Shown here in pieces: positions 55,192 through 63,935 of a stretch of DNA of 64,000 bases. How positions within the stretch are numbered: position 1 is the first letter of the stretch; each line of letters opens with the position of its first letter. Position numbers and translations under genes: made by a program. Location of the stretch: positions 140,782 through 204,781 of the forward strand of contig JBCCGT010000008.1 of the NCBI GenBank assembly GCA_039029135.1, written 5' to 3'. The notes beneath the pieces were generated by a model. It was not told where the DNA came from and searched no databases. It worked only from the letters and a program-made list of their open reading frames with translations. Origin of the DNA: JALZVT01 sp039029135 (GTDB lineage: Bacteria; Pseudomonadota; Gammaproteobacteria; Pseudomonadales; Azotimanducaceae).

Positions 55192-56001
55192 ATGAGCGCC
55201 GGGCGCCTGAGCGGTCGCGTGGCGATCGTTACCGGCGGCGCGAGCGGCATCGGTCGGGCCACGGCGTTGCGGTTCGCGGCCGAAGGCGCCGACATTGTCA
55301 TCGCCGACCTGGTCGCGAGCCGCTGCGAAGCGGCCGTGGAGGACATTCGGCGCAGCGTCAACGGCCGGGCGCTCGCGATCGAGACCGACGTCAGCGTCGA
55401 AGACGATATCGACCGCATGGTCGCGCGCGCGCTGGAGTCCTTCGGTCGCGTCGACGCTCTGGTGGCGGCGGCCGGCGTTTCGAACGCCAGCTACGTCAGC
55501 GGTCAGGTCACCGAGCGAGAAGCGTCGCTGGATACCACGCTGTTGAGCGTCGATGTCGCCGACTGGAATCGTGTGCTGCAAATCAACCTGACCGGCGTGA
55601 TGCTGTGCGACCGGGCGGCAGCCCGGGCGATGGTGGAGTGCGGCAACGGCGGCGCCATCGTCAACATCGCCTCGACCGCCGCGCGCATCGCGCTGCCTGG
55701 CGCTGCGGACTACTGCGTCTCGAAGGCCGGCGTCGAGATGCTCACCCGTGTGCTCGCCGCCGAGCTCATCGACCACAACATCCGCGTCAACGCCATCGGA
55801 CCTGGCTTCATCGAGACGCCCATGACCCAGGGACTGGGTGAGTCCGACGAGGGCGCCGAGATGATGGTCGCCATGACGCCAATGGGGCGACTCGGCAAGC
55901 CCGAAGAGATGGCGGACACCGCGCTCTATCTGGCCAGCGACGAGTCGAGCTACATGACGGGGCAGATCCTGTTTCCGAATGGGGGTATGTTTGTAGGCTG
56001 A
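55192..56001 (+). CDS. SDR-family oxidoreductase
   Basis: A 269-residue SDR. TGGASGIG cofactor motif, Ser in NIASTAA, catalytic Y-C-V-S-K (DYCVSKAGV), and LFPNGG in place of the usual VDGG. Start ATG 55192 directly precedes the first strand. 84 bases separate it from the PhyH gene on the same strand, so the two may be co-transcribed. It could oxidise the hydroxyl made by that dioxygenase (inference). Confidence 0.92.
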   Translation: MSAGRLSGRVAIVTGGASGIGRATALRFAAEGADIVIADLVASRCEAAVEDIRRSVNGRALAIETDVSVEDDIDRMVARALESFGRVDALVAAAGVSNASYVSGQVTEREASLDTTLLSVDVADWNRVLQINLTGVMLCDRAAARAMVECGNGGAIVNIASTAARIALPGAADYCVSKAGVEMLTRVLAAELIDHNIRVNAIGPGFIETPMTQGLGESDEGAEMMVAMTPMGRLGKPEEMADTALYLASDESSYMTGQILFPNGGMFVG

Positions 56002-56085
56002 GCGGAGTAAGGCGCGTCACGCGGCTTTCGAGGGCCTTAGGAAAAGGAACCAGCGCCAGTACAGATCGACAGGGGAGCAAGTCTG

Positions 56086-57216
56086 ATGGATACCGAGCGT
56101 TCTGCGGCGTTCGCCGCGTACCGGCGGGCGGGAGAGGCCCGGGCGATGGCGCTCGGCAATCGGGGCCCGCTGCGCTTTAACCCGGACGGCAGCCTGCACG
56201 CCGACATTGTCGATGCGTACTGGGAGACAGGCTTCTACGTGTTCGAGGGGCTGATCGACGACGCCGAGCTCGACGACTTGCTGCATGATGCGCGCGAGCT
56301 CTACGAGCGCGCGCCCGTCGACCCGCGCTGCGGTGTCGACCATCAGGGGCGTCCAGCGCTGGGCGCGGACGGCCGGGGCGGCGGTTTTGCCATGGTGCGC
56401 CCGCTGTCGGATCCTCTCGGCGGCACGACCAAGAACAACGGCCGCCACCCGAGCAAGATGTTCGAGCCCACCCCGCCGGTGGACGCACCCGAGTGGGTGC
56501 CACAGATACTCGCGGGCTCGCTGCAGTTTTCCGAGGCGGCGCTGCGGCTGTACGCACACCCCGGCCTGCTGCGGGTCACCCAGACTTTCAACGGCGCCGA
56601 CTTTTCCCCGTTCAATGAGGTGATCTGGTTCAAGCAGCCGCGGCTGGGCGGCGCGGTGGCCTGGCATCAGGACGGCACGACGCACTGGCAGGCGCCGGAC
56701 TTTCATATCGGCAGCCACGGCTTCAACTTCATGGCACAGCTCACCGGCTGCAACGCAGAAAACGGGCTGTGGGTGGTGCCGGGTTCCCACAAGGGCAAGG
56801 CGGACATCAAGGCCTGGTGCGACGCCGCCGGCTCAGATCTGTTGCCCGACGCCGTGCCCATGCTGTGCGCGCCGGGGGATGTCGGCATCACCAATCGCCA
56901 GACGGTGCACGGCTCGTTTCCGAACACCAGCGACGACTGGCGCATCACCGTGAATTTCGGCTTTATCCCGCGGGCATCGGTGCTCGGCGCGCGCGGCAAC
57001 GGCATCCACGCGACCGGAAGCGAGGAGATCATCTATGACGCCGAGCGCATCGAGGCGCGCTCGCGCGTGCTGGGGCTCGCGATTGATGCGCGGCGGCAGC
57101 GTTTTCCCGAGGAAGCGCCCTACGACTACGCGCCCTTTGCCGGTCAGCGCTTTGTGTGGGACGCCAGCGCGCGCGATTCGCTGCGCGGCTATAACGCGCT
57201 CGACCTGGGGGTCTGA
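56086..57216 (+). CDS. Phytanoyl-CoA dioxygenase (PhyH)-family protein
   Basis: A 376-residue Fe(II)/2-oxoglutarate oxygenase. The iron triad appears as H-x-D in WHQDGTTHW and a distal His in TVHGSFPNTSDDWR, where the Arg binds 2-oxoglutarate. The N-terminal GFYVFEGLIDDAELDDLL is typical of PhyH-like folds. It hydroxylates an unactivated carbon of an unknown substrate. An AGGGGAGC-type ribosome binding site is present before ATG 56086. Confidence 0.9.
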   Translation: MDTERSAAFAAYRRAGEARAMALGNRGPLRFNPDGSLHADIVDAYWETGFYVFEGLIDDAELDDLLHDARELYERAPVDPRCGVDHQGRPALGADGRGGGFAMVRPLSDPLGGTTKNNGRHPSKMFEPTPPVDAPEWVPQILAGSLQFSEAALRLYAHPGLLRVTQTFNGADFSPFNEVIWFKQPRLGGAVAWHQDGTTHWQAPDFHIGSHGFNFMAQLTGCNAENGLWVVPGSHKGKADIKAWCDAAGSDLLPDAVPMLCAPGDVGITNRQTVHGSFPNTSDDWRITVNFGFIPRASVLGARGNGIHATGSEEIIYDAERIEARSRVLGLAIDARRQRFPEEAPYDYAPFAGQRFVWDASARDSLRGYNALDLGV

Positions 57217-57243
57217 AACGCCCGGCGAGACCCCTGAATTGCG

Positions 57244-57267
57244 CAATATATCCAATCGGATATATTG
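57244..57267. promoter_or_regulatory. 10-bp inverted repeat directly before the Xre/nucleotidyltransferase pair
   Basis: CAATATATCC and GGATATATTG are perfect reverse complements around AATC. The element ends five bases before the Xre start codon and overlaps an AT-rich -10-like sequence, as expected of an autoregulatory antitoxin operator. Confidence 0.8.
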
Positions 57268-57272
57268 AGCCC

Positions 57273-57782
57273 ATGAACATTATCCGCCTACTACGCCAGC
57301 GTTGTGGCGCCACTCAGTCAGAGCTCGCGGAACTGGCCGGGACATCGCAGCCGACGGTCGCGGCCTATGAATCTGGCAGGAAGTCGCCCTCGCTCAGGAC
57401 GGTTCACCGATTGGCTGCAGCCGTTGGTCTGGTGCTGGAGATGGAATGTCATCCACCTCTGACGCGCGAGGATCGCCGCTCACTAAAGTTGCATCGGGCG
57501 ATCGCTGACCAACTCGACGCCGAGTCCATCCGCCGCGCCAGACGCACGCTTGATCGCCTGAAAAGGCAGCATCCGCATGCTCGTGCGCTGCTTGCACGCT
57601 GGTCGCTGTGGCTTGATCTGCCTAGCGAGGATCTCAAAGTGCTGTTTCTTCACCCAGGCATGGTTGGCCGGGACATGCGACAGGTTTCACCGTTCGCGGG
57701 AATCCTGAGTGCGCGGGAGCGCATGAAACAATTTAGAGAGTTTCGGGAAGAAGAGCTGCAAAGTGAATCGCGCGCAGTTTGA
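57273..57782 (+). CDS. Xre-type helix-turn-helix protein, probable antitoxin
   Basis: A 169-residue protein. The N-terminal HTH (residues 3-55) reads LRQRCGATQSELAELAGTSQ then VAAYESGRKSPSLRTV. The C-terminal half is helical and basic (RRARRTLDRLKRQHPHARAL), without a family I know. It overlaps the nucleotidyltransferase gene by 20 bases. The palindrome at 57244 lies immediately upstream. Together this fits an antitoxin that represses its own operon. Confidence 0.85.
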   Translation: MNIIRLLRQRCGATQSELAELAGTSQPTVAAYESGRKSPSLRTVHRLAAAVGLVLEMECHPPLTREDRRSLKLHRAIADQLDAESIRRARRTLDRLKRQHPHARALLARWSLWLDLPSEDLKVLFLHPGMVGRDMRQVSPFAGILSARERMKQFREFREEELQSESRAV

Positions 57783-58296
57783 TCATGCAATCCGGGCCGC
57801 GGGTGCGGTGCTTGGCGTGAGCGAACTGCTCGTCATTGGTAGTCAGGCGGTTCTAGGCAGTATCGATCAGCCATTTCCTGAAGCCGAGCGTTCCATTGAG
57901 GTGGACGTCGCCGTGCTCGATGACGACGACGGGACTAAAGCGGACCTGATCGATGGCTCTATAGGCGAGCTATCGATGTTCCAGGAAACCTTTGGTTACT
58001 ACGCACAGGGCGTCATTCCCTCTACTGCTGTACTTCCTGACAATTGGCGCAACCGTTTGGTGCGCTATGAGTCCTCTGGTACGGGTGGCGTGGTCGCGCT
58101 GTGCCTTGAATTGCACGATCTGTGGCTGTCAAAGGCTGCGGCCTTTCGTGATAAGGATGTTCTGTTTTGTCTTGCGATGCTTGACAGAGATCTCGTCGAC
58201 GCCGCGCTGTTAAGAGAGCGACTACGAACCATGACGGTTGCTGCTGCCAGGCGGCAGCAAATCGAAGCGCTGATTGGCGGGATCCCCCGGGGCTGA
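57763..58296 (+). CDS. Nucleotidyltransferase-like protein (DUF6036-type), probable toxin
   Basis: A 177-residue protein. LLVIGSQAVLGSI matches the G-S nucleotide-binding strand of polymerase-beta-like nucleotidyltransferases, and RSIEVDVAVLDDD supplies the acidic pair. The remainder (LCLELHDLWLSKAAAFRDKD) is typical of DUF6036/AbiEii-like proteins. In known pairs these modify tRNA ends or proteins and arrest growth. It overlaps the Xre gene, supporting co-expression. The toxin role is inferred from family and context. Confidence 0.8.
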   Translation: MNRAQFDHAIRAAGAVLGVSELLVIGSQAVLGSIDQPFPEAERSIEVDVAVLDDDDGTKADLIDGSIGELSMFQETFGYYAQGVIPSTAVLPDNWRNRLVRYESSGTGGVVALCLELHDLWLSKAAAFRDKDVLFCLAMLDRDLVDAALLRERLRTMTVAAARRQQIEALIGGIPRG

Positions 58297-58307
58297 ACGA
58301 AAAGAGC

Positions 58308-58985
58308 TCAGAAGGCGTGAGGCTCGCCGTTCCACTTGTAGAACTTGCCGGCGTCCTCCGGCGTCAGCCCGTCGATCACGCCGATGATGCCGGTCGCGGA
58401 TTCGACCGGTGTAATCTCCGCCTTGGGTCCGCCCATGTCCGTCTGCACCCAGCCCGGATGCACCAGCGCGACGGTGATCGGTTCGTCTTTCCAGTCGATC
58501 GCCAGCGCGCGGACGATGCGGTTCACCGCCGCCTTGGTCGCGCCGTAGATATAGCTGCCGCCCATCGGCCAGACCATCGCGCCGAGCTGACTGGTCACGG
58601 TCATCAGCTTGCCGTTGCCGCTCGCGGCAAGGTTGTCCTTGAATGCCTGGGCCATCAGCAGGGGCCCGATGGTGTTGGTGTCCAGCGCCTCGTGAAAGGC
58701 ATCGATATCGAGCTCGGCAAGCGATTGCTTCGCGCCGCCGACGATGCCGGCGTTGTTGACGAGCACGTCGATCGGCGCGTCGCCGACGCGTATCGCGAGC
58801 GCCTTGATCGAACCCGGATCGGACACGTCAAGCGCCTCGACGCGCACGCCGTCGATGGCGGCCAGCTCGGTCGCGTCCGCCGGGTTGCGTGACCCCGCGA
58901 TAACCGAGTCGCCGCGGGCGGCGTAGGCGCGCGCCATCTCCAGCCCGATGCCTCGGTTCGCCCCGGTGATCAAGATGTTCGCCAT
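58308..58985 (-). CDS. SDR-family oxidoreductase
   Basis: About 225 residues from ATG 58985, which is preceded by GGAAGGGGAAC. Cofactor motif TGANRGIG, NNAGIVG, and catalytic Y-G-A-T-K (SYIYGATKAAVNR). PGWVQTDMGG is typical of short C-signal-like SDRs. A longer frame to 59078 runs through a Gln/Ser-rich 12-bp repeat and is not needed. Substrate unknown. Confidence 0.9.
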   Translation of the reverse strand: MANILITGANRGIGLEMARAYAARGDSVIAGSRNPADATELAAIDGVRVEALDVSDPGSIKALAIRVGDAPIDVLVNNAGIVGGAKQSLAELDIDAFHEALDTNTIGPLLMAQAFKDNLAASGNGKLMTVTSQLGAMVWPMGGSYIYGATKAAVNRIVRALAIDWKDEPITVALVHPGWVQTDMGGPKAEITPVESATGIIGVIDGLTPEDAGKFYKWNGEPHAF

Positions 58986-59002
58986 GTGAGTTCCCCTTCC
59001 TG

Positions 59003-59038
59003 TTGATTGTTCTGTTGATTGCTCTGCCGATTGCTCTG
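59003..59038. repeat. 12-bp tandem repeat, three imperfect copies
   Basis: GATTGTTCTGTT, GATTGCTCTGCC and GATTGCTCTGTC stand in tandem in the leader of the minus-strand SDR, followed by a further GATTG. Confidence 0.8.
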
Positions 59039-59060
59039 TCGATTGTAAGAGCGGCAAGTC

Positions 59061-59095
59061 AAAAAAGCCGACCGTCACCTGGGTGGCGGTCGGCT
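59061..59095 (-). terminator. Intrinsic terminator of the haloperoxidase gene
   Basis: On the minus strand AGCCGACCG pairs perfectly with CGGTCGGCT (9 bp, arms 59087-59095 and 59066-59074), followed by TTTTTT. It lies ~50 bases after the haloperoxidase stop. Confidence 0.88.
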
Positions 59096-59147
59096 CATAG
59101 AACCATCGAGTCTCGCGCTAACGAGACCCAGATGGAAGGGGAGGCGC

Positions 59148-60926
59148 TCAGGCCGGGAGGATGTTGCCGTTTCTGATCCGGATCTTCTGGCCGTCGAATT
59201 TCGTCAGCGTGAAGCCGTCGAAATTCCCCTCGTTCAGCGTCCGGCTGTAGTCCTGCAGCAGGGCGATGGCCTGCTGTTCGCCGGTATCCAGCCCGTAGAT
59301 GCCGTCCTGGCGATAGTGCACGCCTGCGGCGTCGCGGCCGATCGCGATGTTGTTGGCGAGCTTGTTCAGTTCGCCACCGACGGTCAGATCGGGGCCGACG
59401 TAGGGCAGCAGACTGAGTCCTGTGGCGTCCGCCTGTACCGGCGCGTCGAACACGTAGTCTTCGTTGAAGAACGCTTTCAGCACCGTGCAGCAGGCGCCCG
59501 CGATGGTCGCGTGACCCGCCGGATAGGACGGGTGAGTTGGCGAGCCTTCCGTGTAGGCCATGGGTAGCAGGCAGTTGCCGTAGATGCTGAACACCTTGGC
59601 GACGATCTGCGAGTTCAGGACGTCCGGGTGTAGCTCGTAGCTGCGTTGACCGGCGCGATGGAAATTCACCCGCCCGGCGTAGGCCTCAGGCCGCAGGTAG
59701 CGGTGCATGTTCCACTTTTGGAACCAGGCGCCGTTCAGGGACAGGTTGGCCGCCTTGGTCACCATGTCGAGAATCATCGGTCCGCCCAGGCTGGTGAACG
59801 CACCCTGATTGGTGATGTCGGCGAGGTAGGGATTGCCCGGGTCGATCGCACCCGGACCCTTCGAAAGCAGGATCAGACACGCGTTCAGGTAAGCCTGGTA
59901 CAGCACATCGCTGTGCACATACTCGCCTAGGGCGCGATTGTTGTAGATGTAGCGCGGCGTTGAGTCGAACACGAGGTTCTCTGCCGGGGCGCCGCCCCGC
60001 TGCACGTTCAGCCAGTTGGGCACGTCGACCATAAAGTTGATGCCCGCCGTGGGCACCGAATAGCGCTGCACGTTAGCGGCCGGTCCGAAGTTGAACGGCA
60101 CGACCAGGAACTGGCTGATGTAAGGACCGATCGCATCGCCAGGCGTCTCGCCGCGGAACAGGGTTCCCGTGGTCACGCCGCCCGCCGGTGGCGCCGACAT
60201 GGCGTTCAGGTCGCTAACAGCATCCGCGATATCCGAATTGCTGCCGTAGTCGATGAAGGGCACGTCGCGGGTGCAGGCCTGCCAGTAGACCTCGACCATT
60301 TCTGCGGCGATCTCGGGACTGCGGAAAGTGTGTGCCGCCGGCATGCGCGTGCCCCAGCCGTCCAGCGCGAAGGGCTCGAACTTCCACGCGCCCTGGGGAT
60401 TGGCCAGTTTGCGCGCCGCTGACGGGTCCAGCGGGATGGCGTCAAAGAGATCCGGTCGGCCGCGCTTGGTGGCCCTAGCCAGCGCTTCGAACGCGCCAGG
60501 GTCGACTTCGCCGTAGTCATTGCTAGGCAACGTCTTGGTGAAACTGGCGTAGTAGTTGTCGTTCCTGTAGCGCCGCTCGTCGCCGTTGGTCGGCTGTTTG
60601 CCGGCGGCCATGGTGGTCTTGTAGTGCTGCTCAGCGGCGACCCCTTTCAGCAGTAACGCGCTGCGGGCTCGCCTGTTGTTGCGTCCCTGGCTGAGCGATT
60701 TCGGTGCAACGACCGCCGAAGCGTCTGGCGATTGATTCGCCAGCGCACCTGGGGTGGTCGTGGCAGCAGCCACGGCGGCCCCGCCCATGGCCCCGAACTT
60801 GAGGAAACTGCGACGGTCTGTGGTGCTGTTGGAATGGCTTGCCTGCGTTGTGCTCGGTTCGAGCCCAACGGCGCCGTGATCGTCCGGGTTTGATTGCGTC
60901 TCTTTGTGCGTCTCTCTTTGCGTCAT
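59148..60926 (-). CDS. Tat-exported vanadium-dependent haloperoxidase-like phosphatase
   Basis: About 592 residues from ATG 60926 (the frame is open to 61031). A twin-arginine signal is visible at residues 37-60 (DRRSFLKFGAMGGAA). The vanadate/phosphate site has all three elements in order: K-x6-R type (KWNMHRYLRPEAYAGR), PTHPSYPAGHATIAGA, and GRDAAGVHYRQDG with the axial His. This set is shared by vanadium haloperoxidases and PAP2 acid phosphatases. The length, folded export and YPAGH spacing favour the haloperoxidase group. It would oxidise halides with H2O2 outside the cytoplasm; the halide is unknown. Confidence 0.9.
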   Translation of the reverse strand: MTQRETHKETQSNPDDHGAVGLEPSTTQASHSNSTTDRRSFLKFGAMGGAAVAAATTTPGALANQSPDASAVVAPKSLSQGRNNRRARSALLLKGVAAEQHYKTTMAAGKQPTNGDERRYRNDNYYASFTKTLPSNDYGEVDPGAFEALARATKRGRPDLFDAIPLDPSAARKLANPQGAWKFEPFALDGWGTRMPAAHTFRSPEIAAEMVEVYWQACTRDVPFIDYGSNSDIADAVSDLNAMSAPPAGGVTTGTLFRGETPGDAIGPYISQFLVVPFNFGPAANVQRYSVPTAGINFMVDVPNWLNVQRGGAPAENLVFDSTPRYIYNNRALGEYVHSDVLYQAYLNACLILLSKGPGAIDPGNPYLADITNQGAFTSLGGPMILDMVTKAANLSLNGAWFQKWNMHRYLRPEAYAGRVNFHRAGQRSYELHPDVLNSQIVAKVFSIYGNCLLPMAYTEGSPTHPSYPAGHATIAGACCTVLKAFFNEDYVFDAPVQADATGLSLLPYVGPDLTVGGELNKLANNIAIGRDAAGVHYRQDGIYGLDTGEQQAIALLQDYSRTLNEGNFDGFTLTKFDGQKIRIRNGNILPA

Positions 60927-61113
60927 TGAAGGCGCTCCTGTGCGTATAGGGCGCGTGCGCGTCCCCTGTCCGTAGATGAAAGTTTCCCTTCCGTGGGTTG
61001 CCTTCGTGATTGCTTGCTTTGCCCAATTCATTATGGGTAATTGCCAGCGCCTCGGTGTAATCGAGGTGTATTGAATCTAGCGGCTGGTGTGGAGCGCGCG
61101 CAACGGCAGAACG

Positions 61114-61147
61114 CTCCCGTTGTGTCAGCCAAGTGACACAACGGGAG
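61114..61147. terminator. Perfect 14-bp stem-loop downstream of acnB
   Basis: CTCCCGTTGTGTCA (61114-61127) and TGACACAACGGGAG (61134-61147) are perfectly complementary around a six-base loop. It is 71 bases after the acnB stop and ~190 bases before the haloperoxidase start. No T-tract adjoins either side, so it may be a factor-assisted terminator or an mRNA stability element. Confidence 0.65.
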
Positions 61148-61217
61148 GTTTGGTAGGCAGGAGTAAAGTGAACAGATGTTTGAGGCGGAGCCCCGGGGTA
61201 CGACTGTTTAGCCTCGA

Positions 61218-63815
61218 TCAGCCCTGAACGACGATTTCCTTCGCGATCGATCGACCTTCTTCTGCCGCCTCGAGAAAAGCCGGCACCTGATCGAAGTTCA
61301 GGTAGTTGTAGATTTCCGGCGCCATCGAGTCGATTTGCGTCGCGTACTCCAGATACTCCTCCGGCGTGGGCAGCTTGCCCATGACGGAGGCGATGGCCGC
61401 GAGTTCGGCGGACGCGAGGAACACGTCGGCGCCCTGACCCAGCCGGTTCGGGAAGTTACGCGTCGAGGTCGACACGCAAGTCGAGCCTGCCTGGATGCGC
61501 GCCTGGTTGCCCATGCACAGCGAGCAGCCCGGCATCTCGGTGCGGGCCCCGGCCTGGGCGTAGATGTTGAAGTAGCCCTCGTCCATGAGCTGCTGCTCGT
61601 CCATCTTGGTCGGCGGCGCGATCCACAGTCGGGTGGGAATGACCTCGCCGGCGGCTTCCAGCAGCTTACCCGCCGCGCGGAAGTGACCGATGTTGGTCAT
61701 GCAGGAGCCGATGAAGACCTCGTCGATCTTGGTGCCAGCGACCTCGGACAGCGGCTTCACGTCGTCCGGATCGTTGGGGCACGCCAGCAGCGGCTCCTTG
61801 ATCTCCGACATGTTGATCTCGATGACCTCGGCGTACTCGGCGTCGGCGTCGGCGCGCAGCAGGCTGGGGTTCGCAAGCCAGTCTTCCATGGCGCGGGCGC
61901 GCCGTTCCAGCGTGCGGGCATCGCCATAGCCGTTGGCGATCATCCAGCGCAGCATGACGACGTTAGAGCGCAGATATTCGCAGACCGAGTCTTCTGACAG
62001 CGCGATCGTGCAGCCGCCGGCAGACCGTTCTGCGGACGCATCCGACAGTTCGAACGCCTGCTCGACGGTCAGGTCGGGCAGCCCCTCAATCTCGAGGATG
62101 CGGCCGTTGTAGACGTTCTTCTTGCCCCGCTTCTCGACGGTCAACAGCCCGCGCTGCAGTGCCGCGTAGGGAATGGCGTTGACGAGATCGCGCAGCGTGA
62201 TGCCCGGCTGCATCTCGCCGGTGAAGCGCACCAGCACCGACTCGGGCATGTCGAGCGGGATGACGCCGAGCGCCGCGCCGAAGGCCACGAGGCCCGAACC
62301 CGCAGGGAAAGAGATGCCCAGGGGAAAGCGGGTGTGGGAGTCGCCGCCGGTGCCGACCTGGTCGGGCAGCAGCATGCGGTTCAGCCAGCTATGGATGATG
62401 CCGTCGCCCGGGCGCAGGCTGACCCCGCCGCGGTTCTGGATAAAGTCCGGCAGCGTGTGCTGGGTCTCGATGTCGACCGGCTTCGGGTACGCGGCGGTGT
62501 GGCAGAAGCTCTGCATCACCAGGTCCGCCGAGAAGCCCAGACAAGCGAGTTCTTTCAGCTCGTCGCGGGTCATCGGACCGGTCGTGTCCTGGGAGCCCAC
62601 CGTACCCATGCGCGGCTCGCAGTAGGTGCCCGGGCGCACGCCCTGGCCCTCGTCGAGTCCGCAGGCGCGGCCAACGATCTTCTGCGCGAGCGTGTAGCCA
62701 TTGCCCGTATCGTTGGGGTCTACGGGGCGGCGAAAGACGTCCGTCGCGCCCAGCCCCAGCGTTTCGCGGGCACGCTCGGTGAGGCTGCGACCGATGATCA
62801 GCGGGATGCGACCGCCGGCTCTGACCTCGTCCAGGATCACCTCGGTCTTGAGGCTGAACTCAGACAGCAGCTCGCCGTCTTCGGTCTCGATGCGGCCCTC
62901 GTAGGGTTTCACGACGATCGTGTCGCCCATGTTCAGTTTGTCGACCGGCGCCTCGATCGGCAGCGCGCCAGAGTCCTCGACGGTGTTGAAGAAGATCGGC
63001 GCGATCTTGCCGCCGAGCACCACGCCGCCCTGACGCTTGTTCGGGACATACGGAATGTCGTCGCCCATGGTCCACAGCACGGAGTTGGTAGCGGACTTGC
63101 GCGACGACCCGGTGCCGACGACGTCGCCGACGTAGGCGACCGGATTGCCCTTATTCTTCAGCGACTCGATCTGGCCGATGGCGTCGGTGATGCCCTCTCT
63201 GGGGTTCTTCAGCATCGCCAACGCGTGCAGCGGTATGTCGGGTCGCGACCAAGCGTCCTGGGCGGGGGACAGGTCGTCGGTGTTGGTCTCGCCGGTCACT
63301 TTGAAGACGGTCAGCGTGATGGCCTCGGGCACGTCGTCCTTTTCGGTGAACCACTCGGCTTCGGCCCAGGACTGCATCACGCCCTGGGCGTGGGCATTGC
63401 CGTTCTTGGCCTTTTCCGCGACGTCGTGGAAGGCGTCAAACATCAGCAGCGTGCCCTTGAGCTCTTCGGCTGCGGCCGCGGCGAGGCTGTCATCGTCCAG
63501 CAGGTCGACCAGCGGCATGATGTTGTAACCGCCGAGCATGGTGCCGAGCAGCTCCACCGCGCGCTTGGCGTCGATGAGCGGGCAGCTCGCGGCGCCCTTT
63601 GCCACGTCGGCGAGAAACGCGGCCTTGACGTAGGCGGCGTCGTCCACGCCCGGGGGTACGCGCTCGGTGAGCAGATCGAGCAGGAACGCATCCTCGCCCG
63701 CGGGTGGGTTCTTCAGCAGTTCGACGAGATCGGTGACCTGATCTGCGGACAGCGCTTTGGCCGGCAGGCCCTGTTCTGCGCGTTCGGCGGCATGGGCGCG
63801 ATAGGCTTCGAGCAT
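61218..63815 (-). CDS. acnB: Aconitate hydratase B
   Basis: A full-length 865-residue AcnB. It starts with a HEAT-like domain (AYRAHAAERAEQGLPAKALS) and continues through the swivel and the three aconitase domains. The [4Fe-4S] cluster Cys residues include GCSLCMGNQARIQAG, and SFCHTAAYPKPVDIETQHTL and GSCMTNIGHFRAA are catalytic-core segments. It isomerises citrate to isocitrate in the TCA cycle. AcnB is typical of proteobacteria. Its promoter should be in 63816-63935, which is AT-rich. Confidence 0.97.
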   Translation of the reverse strand: MLEAYRAHAAERAEQGLPAKALSADQVTDLVELLKNPPAGEDAFLLDLLTERVPPGVDDAAYVKAAFLADVAKGAASCPLIDAKRAVELLGTMLGGYNIMPLVDLLDDDSLAAAAAEELKGTLLMFDAFHDVAEKAKNGNAHAQGVMQSWAEAEWFTEKDDVPEAITLTVFKVTGETNTDDLSPAQDAWSRPDIPLHALAMLKNPREGITDAIGQIESLKNKGNPVAYVGDVVGTGSSRKSATNSVLWTMGDDIPYVPNKRQGGVVLGGKIAPIFFNTVEDSGALPIEAPVDKLNMGDTIVVKPYEGRIETEDGELLSEFSLKTEVILDEVRAGGRIPLIIGRSLTERARETLGLGATDVFRRPVDPNDTGNGYTLAQKIVGRACGLDEGQGVRPGTYCEPRMGTVGSQDTTGPMTRDELKELACLGFSADLVMQSFCHTAAYPKPVDIETQHTLPDFIQNRGGVSLRPGDGIIHSWLNRMLLPDQVGTGGDSHTRFPLGISFPAGSGLVAFGAALGVIPLDMPESVLVRFTGEMQPGITLRDLVNAIPYAALQRGLLTVEKRGKKNVYNGRILEIEGLPDLTVEQAFELSDASAERSAGGCTIALSEDSVCEYLRSNVVMLRWMIANGYGDARTLERRARAMEDWLANPSLLRADADAEYAEVIEINMSEIKEPLLACPNDPDDVKPLSEVAGTKIDEVFIGSCMTNIGHFRAAGKLLEAAGEVIPTRLWIAPPTKMDEQQLMDEGYFNIYAQAGARTEMPGCSLCMGNQARIQAGSTCVSTSTRNFPNRLGQGADVFLASAELAAIASVMGKLPTPEEYLEYATQIDSMAPEIYNYLNFDQVPAFLEAAEEGRSIAKEIVVQG

Positions 63816-63935
63816 GGGATCCTCTTTATCGCAGTTTGGATTATGGGGTGGCGCAGCCTAGCAAAGGGATTTTTATGCGTAAAATCGATAGTTTGCATGT
63901 TATTTATCAGTAGTATTTATGCTTAGGGTCAGAGT

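Noticed and set aside
59003..59038. Short regular repeats that might be a CRISPR remnant
   Set aside because: Contiguous 12-bp units without spacers; a simple tandem repeat.
62334..63926. 530-codon plus-strand open frame antisense to acnB
   Set aside because: Fully explained by the aconitase on the other strand; no signal, start context or recognisable domain.
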